Notes: generated by a model not told the origin, from the sequence alone. 64,000 nt of DNA from Brassica napus (GCF_020379485.1 NW_026014635.1:21001-85000), one strand, 5' to 3'; shown: positions 11,870 through 22,727, counted from the first letter of the stretch. Program-made: numbers and translations.

Positions 11870-12592
11870 ATGGGAGATGTAGGTCAAGATCAAGCGGCCA
11901 TAAACGCTCAGCTCCTAGCCGACAATGAAGAGTTGAGGGCGAGCCTTAGGGCTATAACCGCCGAGGTTACTCAGCTACGACAGGGAGGCAGACACAACGG
12001 ACCTCGGCCACCAGGAAGGAATCAGCCTGACCCGCATGACACTGACTCGGACGAGGACAGTACTGATGATACGCGCAGTCAGGACGAAGAGAGGCCAAAC
12101 CGGGGTGGGAGGAGGAACGCGCGAGGACCCCGGGTCCAAGTAGGAGGAGGCCGCGACCGTAGAGGAGGTCGAGACCGAGAGGAGGAAGAGCCTTGGTTGG
12201 GAGGCAAGGCGCTTAAGCTTCATCCCCCAACGTTTGCTGGCAAGGTTTATCCGGATGCCTTCATCGTGTGGGAGAAGCGCATGGAGTACATCTTCGACTA
12301 TTACCAATATAGTGAGGCCAAGAAGGTTGCCCTAGCAGCAGCCCAGCTGACGGACAATGCTCTTTCGTGGTGGGATCGAGACGTTGCCAAGTCCGGGCCA
12401 GTGTGGAGAGCGCGTAATTGGACCGAGATGCGGACCGAGCTTCGCGCGAGGTACATTCCATCTTACTACCAGCGTGATGTGCTAAAACGTTTTCGTAAAC
12501 TTACGCAGGGAACTAAGACTGTGGAGGGTACTTTGAGGAGTTCGAGGCACTTAGGAATAAGCTTGAGACCGACGAGCCCGAAGAGACAATGA
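11870..12592 (+). pseudogene. Element A gag, N-terminal part (frameshifted)
   Basis: Gag forms the virus-like particle that packages the element RNA. I take the ATG at 11870 (MGDVGQDQAAINAQL) rather than the upstream TTG. The N-terminus is predicted to form a short coiled coil. A strongly basic Arg/Gly-rich stretch (about residues 75-105) follows, and then the retrotransposon Gag core with the LTDNALSWWDRD motif typical of plant Ty3/Gypsy Gag. Near 12531 one base is missing, so the frame switches and this segment ends at 12592 in a spurious tail. The correct frame continues at 12589 and reads into pol. Apart from that lesion the segment looks intact. Confidence 0.85.
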
Positions 12593-15500
12593 TGTCCCAA
12601 TTTCTGGAAGGGCTGCAAGACCGCATTGCCCGCAAGGTGGAGAGGCAACAGTATGAAGACTTCAACGACCTGCAGCACTTTGCTACGCAAGCCGAGCAGC
12701 ACATCAAGCACAAGACCGCCAGCACCAACCGCAGTAAACCTGCGTGGACTCAACCGGGCTCAAAGCAAGGCGACAAGAGCAAGACAATTGAGATTGAGAG
12801 CCGATTCAAGACAAACCAGGCTGAATCGTCTAATGCATCCAAATCGGAGCAGGTTAAGACTCAAGCCCAAACATTGCGTACCCGTGATATCATTTGTTAT
12901 AAGTGTCAGGGCAAGGGCCACTACGCTCGGGATTGTCCAAACAAACGAGTAATGGTCCTAAAGGGGGATGGCGAGTATGAATCCCAAGATGAGGCCGCGG
13001 CAGTGATCTCTGATGAAGAAGTAACCGACTACCCGGAGACCGGCGAGCTGCTAGTGACCCGGAGAGCTCTTAGTACCCTCTTTGATCCAGAGACCATCCA
13101 GCGGGAGAACATCTTTCACACAAGATGTAGTGTTGATCACAAGGTATGTAGTTTGATCATAGATGGCGGATCTTGTACTAACGTGGCTAGCAAGTATCTT
13201 GTTGATAAGCTAGGGCTGGTAAAAACTGCCCATCCTCGGCCATACCGTCTCAAATGGCTCAATGATGAGACTGAGCTCAAGATTGCCGAACAAGTTGTTG
13301 TGTCATTCAGTATTGGCAAGTACCAAGACCAGGTCAAGTGTGATGTTGTGCCCATGCAAGCCGGCCATATACTTCTAGGAAGGCCGTGGCAGTTTGACAA
13401 GGAGACTCTTCACCATGGACGCACCAACATCTATAGCTTCGTCCACAACAACAGGAAGCACAGCCTAGCACCTCTCAGCCCTCAAGAAGTTCATGATATG
13501 CAAAAGGCCATGACGCAGTCCGGCCAGGTAAGTAACACTAACCTATACATGACTTCCGGACAAGTGCTTAAATCATTACAACGTGAGACACAGGTGCTAC
13601 TAATGATCTTTAAGGAAGGTTGCTATGCAGGTCTAGAAGCTCCTGAAGTACCGGACGTAGTACAAGACCTCATGGGACGTTACAAGGACGTCTTTCCTGA
13701 TGAGATTCCAGCCGGTTTACCCCCTGTCCGTGGCATAGAACATCAGATAGACCTTGTACCCGGCGCGCCACTACCAAACCGAGCTGCTTACCGTGTCAAC
13801 CCTGAGGAAGCCAAGGAACTGGAGCGGCAGGTCCAAGATCTCATGGACAAAGGCTACATCCGCGAGAGCCTTAGTCCCTGTGCGGTCCCGGTCTTACTAG
13901 TGCCTAAGAAGGATGGGACGTGGCGCATGTGTGTGGACTGCCGAGCCATCAACAACATAACCATCAAATATCGGTACCCTATACCCAGATTAGATGATAT
14001 GTTGGATGAACTGAGTGGGTCTGTTGTGTTTTCTAAGATTGATCTCAGGAGTGGATACCATCAAGTCCGCATGAAGGAAGGAGATGAGTGGAAAACTGCC
14101 TTCAAGACCAAGCAAGGTCTATACGAGTGGCTGGTGATGCCGTTTGGCCTTACCAACGCCCCTAGTACCTTCATGAGACTCATGAATGAGGTCCTCCGAC
14201 CTTACATTGGTAAATTCGTGGTTGTATACTTCGATGATATCTTGATTTACAGCAGGTCTTTAACTGAACACATGGGACACCTAGAGCAGGTTTTGAAAGC
14301 CTTAAGGCAAGAAGGCCTTTATGCTAACCTTAAGAAATGTGTATTCTGCACTGATCAGTTGGTATTTTTAGGCTTTGTTGTGAGTTCACAGGGACTGAAG
14401 GTTGATGAAGAGAAGATCCAGGCGATACAAGACTGGCCGACTCCGACCACGATCGGACATATCCGCAGCTTCCATGGACTGGCCAGTTTCTATCGACGAT
14501 TTGTGAAGGACTTCAGTACCATTGCCGCCCCAATGACCTCCGTGATCAAGAAGAATGTAACCTTTGCTTGGGGCCCTGCCCAAGAGGAGTCTTTCAACAG
14601 GCTTAAATATAGCTTGACACATGCACCGGTTTTAACTCTTCCTAACTTTGATAAACCTTTTGAGATTGAGTGTGATGCTTCAGGGACAGGAATAGGAGCC
14701 GTGCTGACCCAAGGAGGCCGGCCAGTGGCCTTTTTCAGTGAGAAATTGAGTGGAGCCGCCCTCAATTACCCCACCTATGATAAAGAGCTATATGCTCTAG
14801 TAAGGTCGCTTGAAACTTGGCAACATTATCTTTTGTCTAAAGAGTTTATTATTCATACAGATCATGAAACTCTTAAGCATTTGAGGGGCCAGACCACACT
14901 CAAGAAGAGGCATGCTAGGTGGCTGGAGTTCGTGGAAACTTTCCCTTATGTGATCAAGTACAAGAAGGGAAAGGACAACATAGTGGCCGACGCCCTATCC
15001 CGGCGCCACACACTCATTACCACCATGGAGGCTAAGATCATGGGTTTTGAGCAACTTAAAATGTCTTATGAAACTGACCCCTTTTCTGAGCTTTACAGTA
15101 ACACGGCTAAGGGGGCCATGGGTCCATTCTATCAGCAGGACGGGTTCCTCTTCAAGGAGAAACGCCTGTGTATTCCTCATGGTTCCATGCGAGATCTACT
15201 GACCAGAGAAGCTCATGGGGGTGGGTTGATGGGGCATTTCGGTCGGGACAAAACTCTGAGTGTCCTGTCCGACCACTTCTATTGGCCCCGGATGAGGCGC
15301 TACGTCGAGAGTCTTTGCGCCAAGTGCACTGTCTGTCTCAAAACCAAATCCAGGTCGCATCCTTATGGATTACACATGCCTTTACCTATTCCTATTGCAC
15401 CATGGGTCGACCTGTCTATGGACTTTGTGCTGGGCTTGCCCAAGATAGAACACAAGGATTCTATTTTTGTTGTAGTGGACAGGTTCTCCAAGATGGCACA

Positions 15501-15759
15501 CTTCATTCCGTGTTCCAAGACCAATGATGCAAGCCAAACCGCTGATCTCTTCTTCAAGGAAGTGGTGCGCTTACATGGAGTGCCTCGTACCATCGTGTCC
15601 GACCGAGACACAAAATTTCTCAGCCACTTCTGGAGGACATTGTGGAAAAAGCTTGGAACCAAGCTCCTTTTCTCGACCACTTGCCATCCACAAACTGATG
15701 GACAGACCGAGGTAGTAAAACTGTACACTCTCTCAGTTATTGAGGGCTACGGTTGGTAA
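12589..15759 (+). pseudogene. Element A gag C-terminus, protease, RT, RNase H and most of integrase
   Basis: 1056-codon frame. Residues 103-116 are the zinc knuckle ([14 protein letters not shown]). The aspartic protease motif is [10 protein letters not shown] (Asp192; DGG instead of the usual DTG/DSG). RT spans about 420-600 with the catalytic YFDD at 547-550. RNase H begins at the FEIECDASG motif (691-699) and ends near ADALSRR (800-806). The integrase zinc-binding part uses His875, His883, Cys910 and Cys913; the catalytic triad is Asp945, Asp1005 and Glu1041 with the canonical D-X35-E spacing. One extra base near 15717 shifts the frame just after the triad, so the frame ends at 15759 in a spurious tail. 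All catalytic residues are present; without the two single-base lesions (near 12531 and 15717) this would be one polyprotein. Confidence 0.92.
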
Positions 15760-16600
15760 GAATCTTAAAAATTGGTTGAGTTGCTTGCCTTTCATTGAGT
15801 TTGCTTATAACCATGCAAGGCACTCTATTACTAATCTCTCCCCTTTTGAGATCGTGTATGGCTTTAGACCAGAGACGCCCATGGACCTAGCCGCATTGCC
15901 ACCAGCCATGCAAGTCAGCCAGAGTGGTGACAAAAAGGCTGAGTTTGTGAAGAACATGCACCGGCAAGTCAAGGAGACTTTGGAGAAGAAGGCTGAAAGG
16001 AACCGGATAAAGCTCAACAAGGGGCGCACAGAAGTTATCTTCCAACCAGGCGACTGGGTGTGGCTCCACATGAGGCCAGAACGGTTTCCGGAAGAGAGGA
16101 AGAGCAAATTAGCCCCACGAGGGGACGGACCATTCCGAGTGCTCGATCGGATCAATGACAATGCCTACCGGCTAGAACTGCCAGGTGAGTTCCAAGTTTC
16201 CCGAACGTTCAATGTGTCTGACTTGTCTCCTTATATTGCAGATGACGGAGATGTTCTGAGGACAGAACCTGTTCAAGAGGGAGGGGATGTTGTAGTACCC
16301 ACGACTGAGGTTCCCATTATCCGCAAAGGTCCAACCACAAGGTCCGGTTCAAGAGTTATAAGAGCTGGATTTGCCAAAGCTGTCCAGGAGTTGCTTGCAC
16401 AGGAACAAACCGGGTTCAAGCAACTATTGATCCAGGAGTTGTCTGACTTGAAGCTGGAAGACACCGGTGAACCACTAGAGGTTCCAGACCCAGTCCATTC
16501 GAGCCAGTTCTCCTCCATCGGCCAGAATGAAGCCGGCCTGACCATTTCCACCTTCATACTCAATCCATCCAACCAACTTGCTTCCGGTTCAGAGATATAG
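15740..16600 (+). pseudogene. Element A integrase C-terminal domain plus LTR-encoded tail
   Basis: Continues integrase after the frameshift (FAYNHARHSITNLSPFEIVYG and the GDWVWLHMRPERFP segment). A C-terminal extension of about 100 residues crosses the purine tract (16275-16287) and enters the 3' LTR at 16288, ending at TAG 16598-16600. There is no classical chromodomain. The tail is acidic and Gln/Glu-rich and includes TTRSGSRVIRAGFAKAV. Coding into the 3' LTR is reported for CRM elements, whose tail has been proposed to target centromeric chromatin; whether this tail has that role is inference. Confidence 0.8.
16275..16287 (+). other. Element A polypurine tract
   Basis: AAGAGGGAGGGGA directly before the 3' LTR start. 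It is also translated as part of the polyprotein tail (EGGD). Confidence 0.85.
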
Positions 16601-17353
16601 CCGACCATCAGAAGGAGTAGTATGTGTTGTACTCTTTTTCCTTATCGAGGTTTTGTCCCACTGGGTTTTCCCGAAAGGTTTTAATGAGGCAACAAGCAAG
16701 CATACTATGAGTTCTGATCCGGACATCTCAAACCGCGACCGGTCTATTGTTTTCTTTATTTTATTTCGGTTAAGACTTTGGCCATTTGTCTAGGCCCTTT
16801 TATTCTTTAAAGTCCAGTAAGGAACATCTATTTAAACCCTTGTAGTTGCCAACTTTTCGGCTAAGTCTTTTATGAAATCGTTTTTGCTTTAGCAAAGAAA
16901 CCCTAAGTCTTTCAGTTGTGTGAAACATTGAGAGCAACCGTGTGACAGCCGATCCATTGTTCTTTGTGGCGTCCATCGATCCATTCCATTCCTTGTCTGA
17001 ATCTTAAGAGAGACACACGTCCAACAAGAGCCGGAACCATATCTATCCTCCTATCCGACCTAGGCATCTTGCTGAGAGAGACATACGTCCAGCAGCAGAT
17101 TCCATCTGCCAATCTACTCTTTTCACTATCTTTTGTTTTAGATTTCATTCATCCAATTCTATAAAAACCAAAAGAATCATATCTTGTTCTGTTCTTGTTC
17201 CTATTGAAAATTCACTAAAGGTTCCTATCTGTTGCAGGATCGATCCCAAGCAAGAGACGAGCCGGCCAGTACCATCCATCCGAGACAAGGCTGAACCGCG
17301 GATCGGTCATCCGTCCGTCCGTCCGTTCGACCCTCCGACCCATGCCTACAACA
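16288..17353 (+). repeat. Element A 3' LTR (1066 bp)
   Basis: Partner of 10449-11523. Its first 313 bp are coding (end of the polyprotein). TATTTAAA near 16829-16836. Ends CCTACAACA, followed by the target duplication CTTTG (17354-17358). Confidence 0.93.
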
Positions 17354-18083
17354 CTTTGGACACACGTGCCTCTTGGCAACTCATGACCCTTGGCAACTCG
17401 CACCCATTCAGATGTTCCAACCGTTCGACCTAACTGCCTTATGGACTGTCTGGTCCGTACGTGTGTCCGGCCTATGGCCAAAGGACCACGCCTTAACCTA
17501 CATAAGTCATGAACCATTGTGACTGTTCAGGTAAGGGTTGCAACCGTCCAGAACAGAACAGAACCGCCTCTATCCAATCGGATCATCTGAGGCCAGTTTA
17601 GACCATGCGCGCGCCTAACTCGACGGTTATGGACCGCGACCGCATTACTCAACCAAAACCACGGTTATAACCAATCCCAACATATCCACAAGGCCACGCC
17701 AATGTACAGAAGGAGTAGAAGAAGAATTGGATGAAAAGAATAAGAAGAATGGGACACAATCAAAACGCCCATGGCTAGACCGGTTCGGACTGTCCGATGG
17801 TCTTAGCCGATGAGTCGGTGGTTACCCCACTGACCCTATCTGACTGAACCACGGATTTGGAGTCCTTCTCCAGACCTTTCTCTATGCCTTGGGTATTCAT
17901 AACCACACGGCCTCCTCTCTCCTAAACCGTTCTCCTTGCCGGAGATACAAAACCACGACGACCGGCCCTTTTCCGGCCGATCTCTTGGCCGGGACTCTCT
18001 CTTTCTCTCTTTCTTTCTCTCTACGTTTTTCTCTGAGTATTTTACTCTGGAATTGGATAATGAAATCGACAGGAGAGCCTCCA

Positions 18084-18091
18084 TATTTATA
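18084..18091 (-). promoter_or_regulatory. TATA box of element F LTR
   Basis: The minus strand reads TATAAATA followed by TGGAGGCTCTCCTGTCG. The same box lies in the LTRs of B (44456-44463; changed to TATAAACA at 38881-38888) and E (28271-28278 and 35363-35370), always followed by a CT/GA-rich leader. Confidence 0.6.
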
Positions 18092-18626
18092 GAAAACGAG
18101 GGGGTAAGTCTTGCCCCACGAATAGGCACGACTTGCTAGCGAATGGGCACCATCGGCCAAGGGTTGTCCTCTTTCGGCCACTTGCATCCCTTCGCCCTTT
18201 CTGATTGGGTTTGGGGTCGGTCACAAGCCCAACCCACGCCCCAAGCCTCTTGGACTTAGCCCACGGCCTTGCCCAAAGACCCAACAGCCCATGGCCTCAT
18301 GGCCGGACCTCACAGCCCGCCACTGACCCGGACCCGGACCATCGGCCTAAAACCCGAACAGTCCATCTAGCTGAGATGAGCTGACTCCCAGCTGCCTCAG
18401 CTGAGTGAGCTAGTAGTCCAGCTAGTGGAGCTGACTTAGTAATGGCTGAGCTGAAGTGAACTCAACCTAGCTTCGTTAAGCTGGTCGAGCTACTTCTCTA
18501 TCTCGTCCAGCTACCGTCTTACTCGTCTTAGCTGTCTCTTTTCTCTTATAAGGTTAAGTCAAAGTTTCCTTATGTCCTCGAACCATGGCCGTCCCGACAA
18601 TCCTTTCCAGGATTGGGGGCGTGACA

Positions 18627-18765
18627 GTTCCTAGGCATCAAAACCGAGGTGATGTCAATCCTTTTGGTAGAAATGAAAGAACCAATGATGGCTTGAGTGG
18701 TTTGAAATTGAAAATTCCAAGTTTTGATGGCAAAAATGATCCGGATGCTTTTCTTGAATTTCTTC
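18627..18765 (+). pseudogene. Element D gag fragment
   Basis: A short plus-strand reading frame contains the conserved start of a Gag core (GLKLKIPSFDGKNDPDAFLE), comparable to the LKLHPPTFAGKVYPDAF region of A. After DAFLEF the sequence stops resembling Gag and turns into the array flank of patch G. The left end is the F insertion point. Confidence 0.7.
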
Positions 18766-19341
18766 GGTGTTCCGGGGAGTATTTTAAATGTAAAAAAAAA
18801 AATACTTCGAATTTGAATCTGATTTTTTGCATGCTTCATAAGGATGGTTAAAGCTATTTTCTGGTAAATTTCATAAATTTCTTTTGCTTCTAACCATGTC
18901 TTTTGCATGCTACAAAGGTCAGAGTTTCGTGGTCTAAACGGATGTCTACAGCAACTTTTGATCAACACTTGACATCCTAAACTCTTTGTTGACATATTTT
19001 TGATGTTTCCTTTCAGAAAACTTTCTTCAAAAATATTAATTTTTGCATTTTTGGCTTCTCGGGTGATTTTGGCTGTCCGTGGGTGATTTTAGCCCACGTG
19101 GGCTGTCTGTTCAGTACACACGGACGTCCGTGTGTGTCCATCAGCACACACAGGACGTCCGTGGCCGTCCAACAGCACACACAGGACGTCCGGCTGTCCA
19201 TCAGTACACATATCAGCACGCTCCGTGGACTGTTCTGGTGATTTTGGCCCACGTGGGCTGTCTGTTCAGTACACACAGGACGTCCGTCAGCACACGAAGG
19301 ACGTCCGTGGCTGTCCGTGTGTGTCCGTGTGTCCGTCAGTG
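18766..19341 (+). repeat. Patch G: inverted copy of the array edge and its flank inside element D
   Basis: 18766-19061 is the reverse complement of the array's right flank (about 63291-63600), with only scattered differences. 19062-19341 is the reverse complement of array modules, including the GCCCACGTGGGC palindrome and GGACGTCC modules. The order (flank, array edge, modules) is the same as at 63290 but inverted. It replaces the end of gag and the start of protease in D, and D sequence resumes at about 19342 (CTCAATGAGG). This looks like a copied or translocated patch, for instance filler DNA from break repair, rather than an independent transposon: I see no terminal repeats of its own and no target duplication. 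Confidence 0.75.
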
Positions 19342-19823
19342 CTCAATGAGGCCGGAGAACAGTATGTGAAGGAGCAAGTCACGGTTCCACTCTCCATTGG
19401 CCGATATGAGGATGAGGTTGTGTGCAATGTGCTTCCCATGGATGCTTGCCATGTTCTCCTGGGCCGGCCTTGGCAATTTGACAAGAAGGCAGTGCATGAT
19501 GGTTTCACAAACCGGCATTCATTTGATCATAAGAGAAAGAAGATCACCTTGGTGCCTTTGTCGCCTTCGGAAGTCCATCAAGACCTGGTCCAACTTAAGA
19601 AGAACCAAGACCAAGACTCTAAAGCTGATAAACCTGAGACCAGTACCAGAAACTCCAACTTCTTTATCAAAGAAAGTCAGGTAAGGAAGTCTCTTTGCTC
19701 TCAAAAGCCATTTCTCTTACTGATTTATAAAGAGTCTCTCTTGGCCTCATCTTCTTCTGACCTTGCACCGGAGATTCCGAGTGAGTTTTTAGGTATCTTG
19801 CAGGATTATTCTGATGTGTTTCC
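19342..19823 (+). pseudogene. Element D protease region
   Basis: Reads the C-terminal half of the retroviral-type protease ([19 protein letters not shown]), matching A, and the protease-RT linker. The catalytic Asp motif itself is lost in the G replacement. At about 19823 a small deletion removes the end of the linker (the segment between DVFP and IDLIPG, roughly 45 bp by comparison with A) and shifts the frame. Confidence 0.8.
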
Positions 19824-21181
19824 AGATCGATCTCATCCCGGGCGCCTCTCTACCGAACCGACCAGCGTACCGCACCAATCCGGTCGAGGCCAAGGAGCTG
19901 GAGAAACAGATCAATGACTTGCTTGAGAAGGGATACATCAGAGAGAGTCTTAGTCCCTGTGCCGTGCCTGTTCTACTTGTACCAAAGAAGGATGGCTCCT
20001 GGAGGATGTGTGTGGACTGCCGGGCCATAAACAACATCACGGTAAAGTATCGACATCCTATCCCTCGTCTTGATGATATGCTTGATGAACTCCATGGTTC
20101 TAAGTACTTTTCTAAGATAGATTTGAGAAGTGGCTATCATCAGATTAGGATGAAAGAAGGTGATGAATGGAAAACGGCCTTTAAAACAAAACTAGGTTTG
20201 TATGAGTGGCTTGTCATGCCCTTTGGTCTCACTAATGCACCTAGTACTTTCATGCGCCTAATTAATCATGTCTTGAGGTCTTTTATTGGTCATTTTGTTG
20301 TGGTTTACTTTGATGACATTTTTATTTACAGCAAAAGCCTTGATGAGCACAAACAGCATTTGAAATCTGTTCTTGAAGTCCTTAGAAAGGAACGTTTGTT
20401 TGCTAACCTTGGAAAGTGTTCTTTTGGCACAGATCATGTGGTCTTTCTAGGTTTTGTTGTAGGTGCAGATGGCTTGAGAGTGGACGAACAGAAGGTCCAA
20501 GCAATCCGGGACTGGCCCATTCCGACCACCATTGGTGAAGTAAGAAGCTTCCATGGCCTTGCCGGCTTCTATAGGAGATTTTTTCAAAACTTCAGTACCT
20601 TGGCCACTCCTCTTACTGAAGTAATCAAGAAGAACGTGGGGTTCAAATGGGGACCAGCTCAGGAAGAAGCATTCGAAATCCTTAAAGGGAAGTTGACTCA
20701 CGCCCCTTTACTTGTACTTCCAGATTTTTGTAAAGCTTTTGAAATCGAATGTGATGCTTCTGGTGTTGGTATTGGTGCTGTGTTGATGCAGGATGGAAAA
20801 CCAGTGGCTTATTTCAGTGAGAAGGTTGGAGGAGCCTTGCTCAACTACCACACATACGACCAATAACTCTATGCCTTGGTGAGGGCCCTTCAAACATGGC
20901 AGCACTATCTTTGGCCTAAGGAGTTCATCATCCACACTGATCATCAGTCTCTAAGACACCTTAAGGGTCAGCAGAAGCTCAACAAGAGGCATGCTCGTTG
21001 GATGGAGTTCATTGAGACATTCCCTTATGTGATCAAGTACAAACAAGGTAAGGAGAATGTTGTGGCTGATGCATTGTCTCAAAGGTATACTCTTCTCTCA
21101 GTCCTTGAAACTAAATTGCTTGCCTTTGAATTTATCAAGGATCTTTATGCTTCTGATCAGGATTTTAAAGAGATTTTTTGA
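19824..21181 (+). pseudogene. Element D reverse transcriptase and RNase H
   Basis: RT with the intact active-site motif YFDDIFIYS, followed by RNase H ([16 protein letters not shown], then [12 protein letters not shown] and VVADALSQR). An in-frame TAA at 20864-20866 interrupts RNase H and an in-frame TGA at 21179-21181 lies between RNase H and integrase; the frame is otherwise the same on both sides. The sequence is homologous to A throughout. Confidence 0.88.
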
Positions 21182-22318
21182 AAATGCTCAAAGGTTGCTT
21201 ATGGCAAATACTTTCAAAATTCTGGTTTCTTATTCTTTGATAACCGTTTGTGTGTGCCCCAATGTTCTTTGAGGGAGTTGTTTCTCAGGGAAGCTCATGG
21301 AGGTGGGCTTATGGGACACTTTGGTGTCAAGAAGACTTACAAGGCGGTTCATGACCATTTCTACTGGACGAGCCTGATGAAAGATGTTAAGAGGATCTGT
21401 AGCCGATGTGTGGTGTGCAAGAAGTCTAAGCCTAAAGCATCACACCGCGGTTTGTACTCAGCTCTACCCATTCCCTCTCATCCTTGGGTAGACATTTCTA
21501 TGGATTTTGTGCTTGGATTGCCTAGGTCTAAAGCTGGACGAGATTCTATCTTTGTCGTTGTTGATAGGTTCTCGAAAATGGCTCATTTCATTCCTTGTCA
21601 CAAAACTGATGATGCTGTGCAAGTTGCAGATTTATTCTTTAAGGAAGTTGTTAGATTGCATGGAATGCCTAAGACCATTGTCTCTTATCGTGATGCTAAG
21701 TTCCTTAGCTATTTTTGGAAGACCTTGTGGTCTAAGCTAGGTACTAGATTAATGTTCTCTACAACTTATCATCCGCAAACAGATGGGCAAACTGAAGTAG
21801 TTAACCGAACCTTGTCTGCTTTGCTTAGATCTTTGGTTAAAAAGAATCTTAGGACTTGGGAAGAATGTTTGCCTCATGTTGAATTTGCTTATAACCATGA
21901 TTTGCATTCAGCTACTAAGTTTTCTCCTTTTGAGGTTGTTTATGGATTTAATCCCTTGTCTCCACTTGATCTTTTACCTTTGCCTTTGAGTGAACGAGTT
22001 AATACAGATGGCAAGAGGAAGGTGGACACGATCAAGAAGCTGCATGAACAGGTCCGTGCCAACATTGAAGCCAAGACCGAGGGCTACAAACGACTTGCAG
22101 ACAAGAAAAGGAAAGAAGTGATCTTCCAGGAAGGTGATCTTGTTTGGGTCCACATGAGGAAGGAACGATTCCCGGAACAAAGGAAGTCCAAACTCATGCC
22201 CCGGGTCGATGGTCCATTCCAGATTCTCAGGAAACTCCATGACAATGCTTACCAGCTTGATCTTCAGGGTAAGTATGATATCTCTTCAAGTTTTAATGTT
22301 TCTGATTTGCGCAGATGA
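21182..22318 (+). pseudogene. Element D integrase, catalytic Asp lost
   Basis: Contains the zinc-binding part ([11 protein letters not shown] ... CSRCVVC) and the core. The first catalytic Asp is present (SMDFVLGLP) and the Glu is present (HPQTDGQTE), but the second Asp, in the VSDRD motif of A, is Tyr here (VSYRD; codon TAT at 21686-21688), which should abolish strand transfer. The C-terminal domain follows ([19 protein letters not shown]). A frameshift near 22310 ends this frame at 22318; the next frame continues to 22727. Confidence 0.88.
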
Positions 22319-22727
22319 TCCGGATTTGTGGTCAAATCCTTTTGAAGAGGGAGGGAATGATAGAACCCAGGACCTGGACCAGGACGTGGAGCAGACTCAG
22401 CATGGTGACCAGGACGATCAGATCAGTCCAACTGAGGTTCAGCCATTCAGCCGTACCAGATCAACGGACAGAGCCGTGTACCGGATCGACCCGCGTGCAC
22501 CCGGACGTGACCTAAGGATGGATCCACGACCTGATGACCGAGCCAAACCACAGGCGTTCTTCCCCGACCCATTTGCCATTCTAGAGCCAACAGTCAAGCC
22601 AGAACCCATGATCCTCGAGAAGAATCAGATTCCGGACTTAGCCTATCTTTCCTTGCCCGTTTGGGACGTACCGCACGCCCGGATCAGGCTGATCACGACC
22701 TTTCCAACCACTTTGATGATTTCATGA
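22319..22727 (+). pseudogene. Element D LTR-encoded polyprotein tail
   Basis: After the frameshift the polyprotein tail ([16 protein letters not shown], then an acidic and charged region) crosses the purine tract and remains open for 370 bp into the 3' LTR, ending at 22727. This repeats the arrangement in A although the tail sequences have diverged, which supports selection on an LTR-encoded tail in this lineage. Confidence 0.65.
22345..22357 (+). other. Element D polypurine tract
   Basis: GAAGAGGGAGGGA(A) directly before TGATAGAACCC, the proposed start of the 3' LTR; the same arrangement as in A. Confidence 0.75.

Larger units (their letters stand above)
10449..17353 (+). mobile_element. 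Element A: nearly complete CRM-like Ty3/Gypsy retrotransposon
   Basis: 6.9-kb element with LTRs 10449-11523 and 16288-17353, target duplication CTTTG at 10444-10448 and 17354-17358, PBS at 11527-11538 and a purine tract at 16275-16287. It carries gag, protease, reverse transcriptase, RNase H and integrase in the standard Ty3/Gypsy order, in one long frame broken by only two single-base frameshifts. The coding region runs 313 bp into the 3' LTR, a trait described for the CRM (centromeric retrotransposon) lineage, and its RT region fits that lineage in my reading. It inserted into the LTR of F. The LTRs are almost identical, so insertion is recent. Confidence 0.9.
1..18626 (-). mobile_element. 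Element F: Tekay-like Ty3/Gypsy element, partial, host of H and A
   Basis: In minus orientation the element runs from its 5' LTR (8847-18626, interrupted by A) through a PBS (8832-8843) and leader (8064-8846) to the gag fragment at 1-433, which then leaves the window. H (434-8058) sits inside it. Joined across H, the leader runs straight into the zinc-knuckle part of gag, so the N-terminal half of Gag was already deleted before H inserted. The LTR belongs to the same family as the LTRs of B. The right end at 18626 abuts GTTCC (18627-18631) inside element D gag, so F entered D. The other target-site copy lies outside the window and cannot be checked. Confidence 0.75.
8847..18626 (-). repeat. 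Element F 5' LTR, interrupted by element A
   Basis: The two LTR parts are 8847-10448 and 17359-18626. Joined with one copy of the CTTTG duplication they give about 2.87 kb, close to the 2.92-kb B LTR that they match in reverse complement. The LTR starts TGTCACGCC on the minus strand at 18626, followed by a dyad (CAATCCT/AGGATTG). It has an AGCTGA-rich stretch (18368-18540), a TATA box (18084-18091) and a GA microsatellite downstream of it. It ends GGTCTTACA at 8847. Confidence 0.85.

Noticed and set aside
18627..18631. GTTCC at the right edge of F, the same as the target duplication of H
   Set aside because: F's other flank lies outside the window, so this cannot be shown to be a target duplication; identity with H's 5-mer can be chance.
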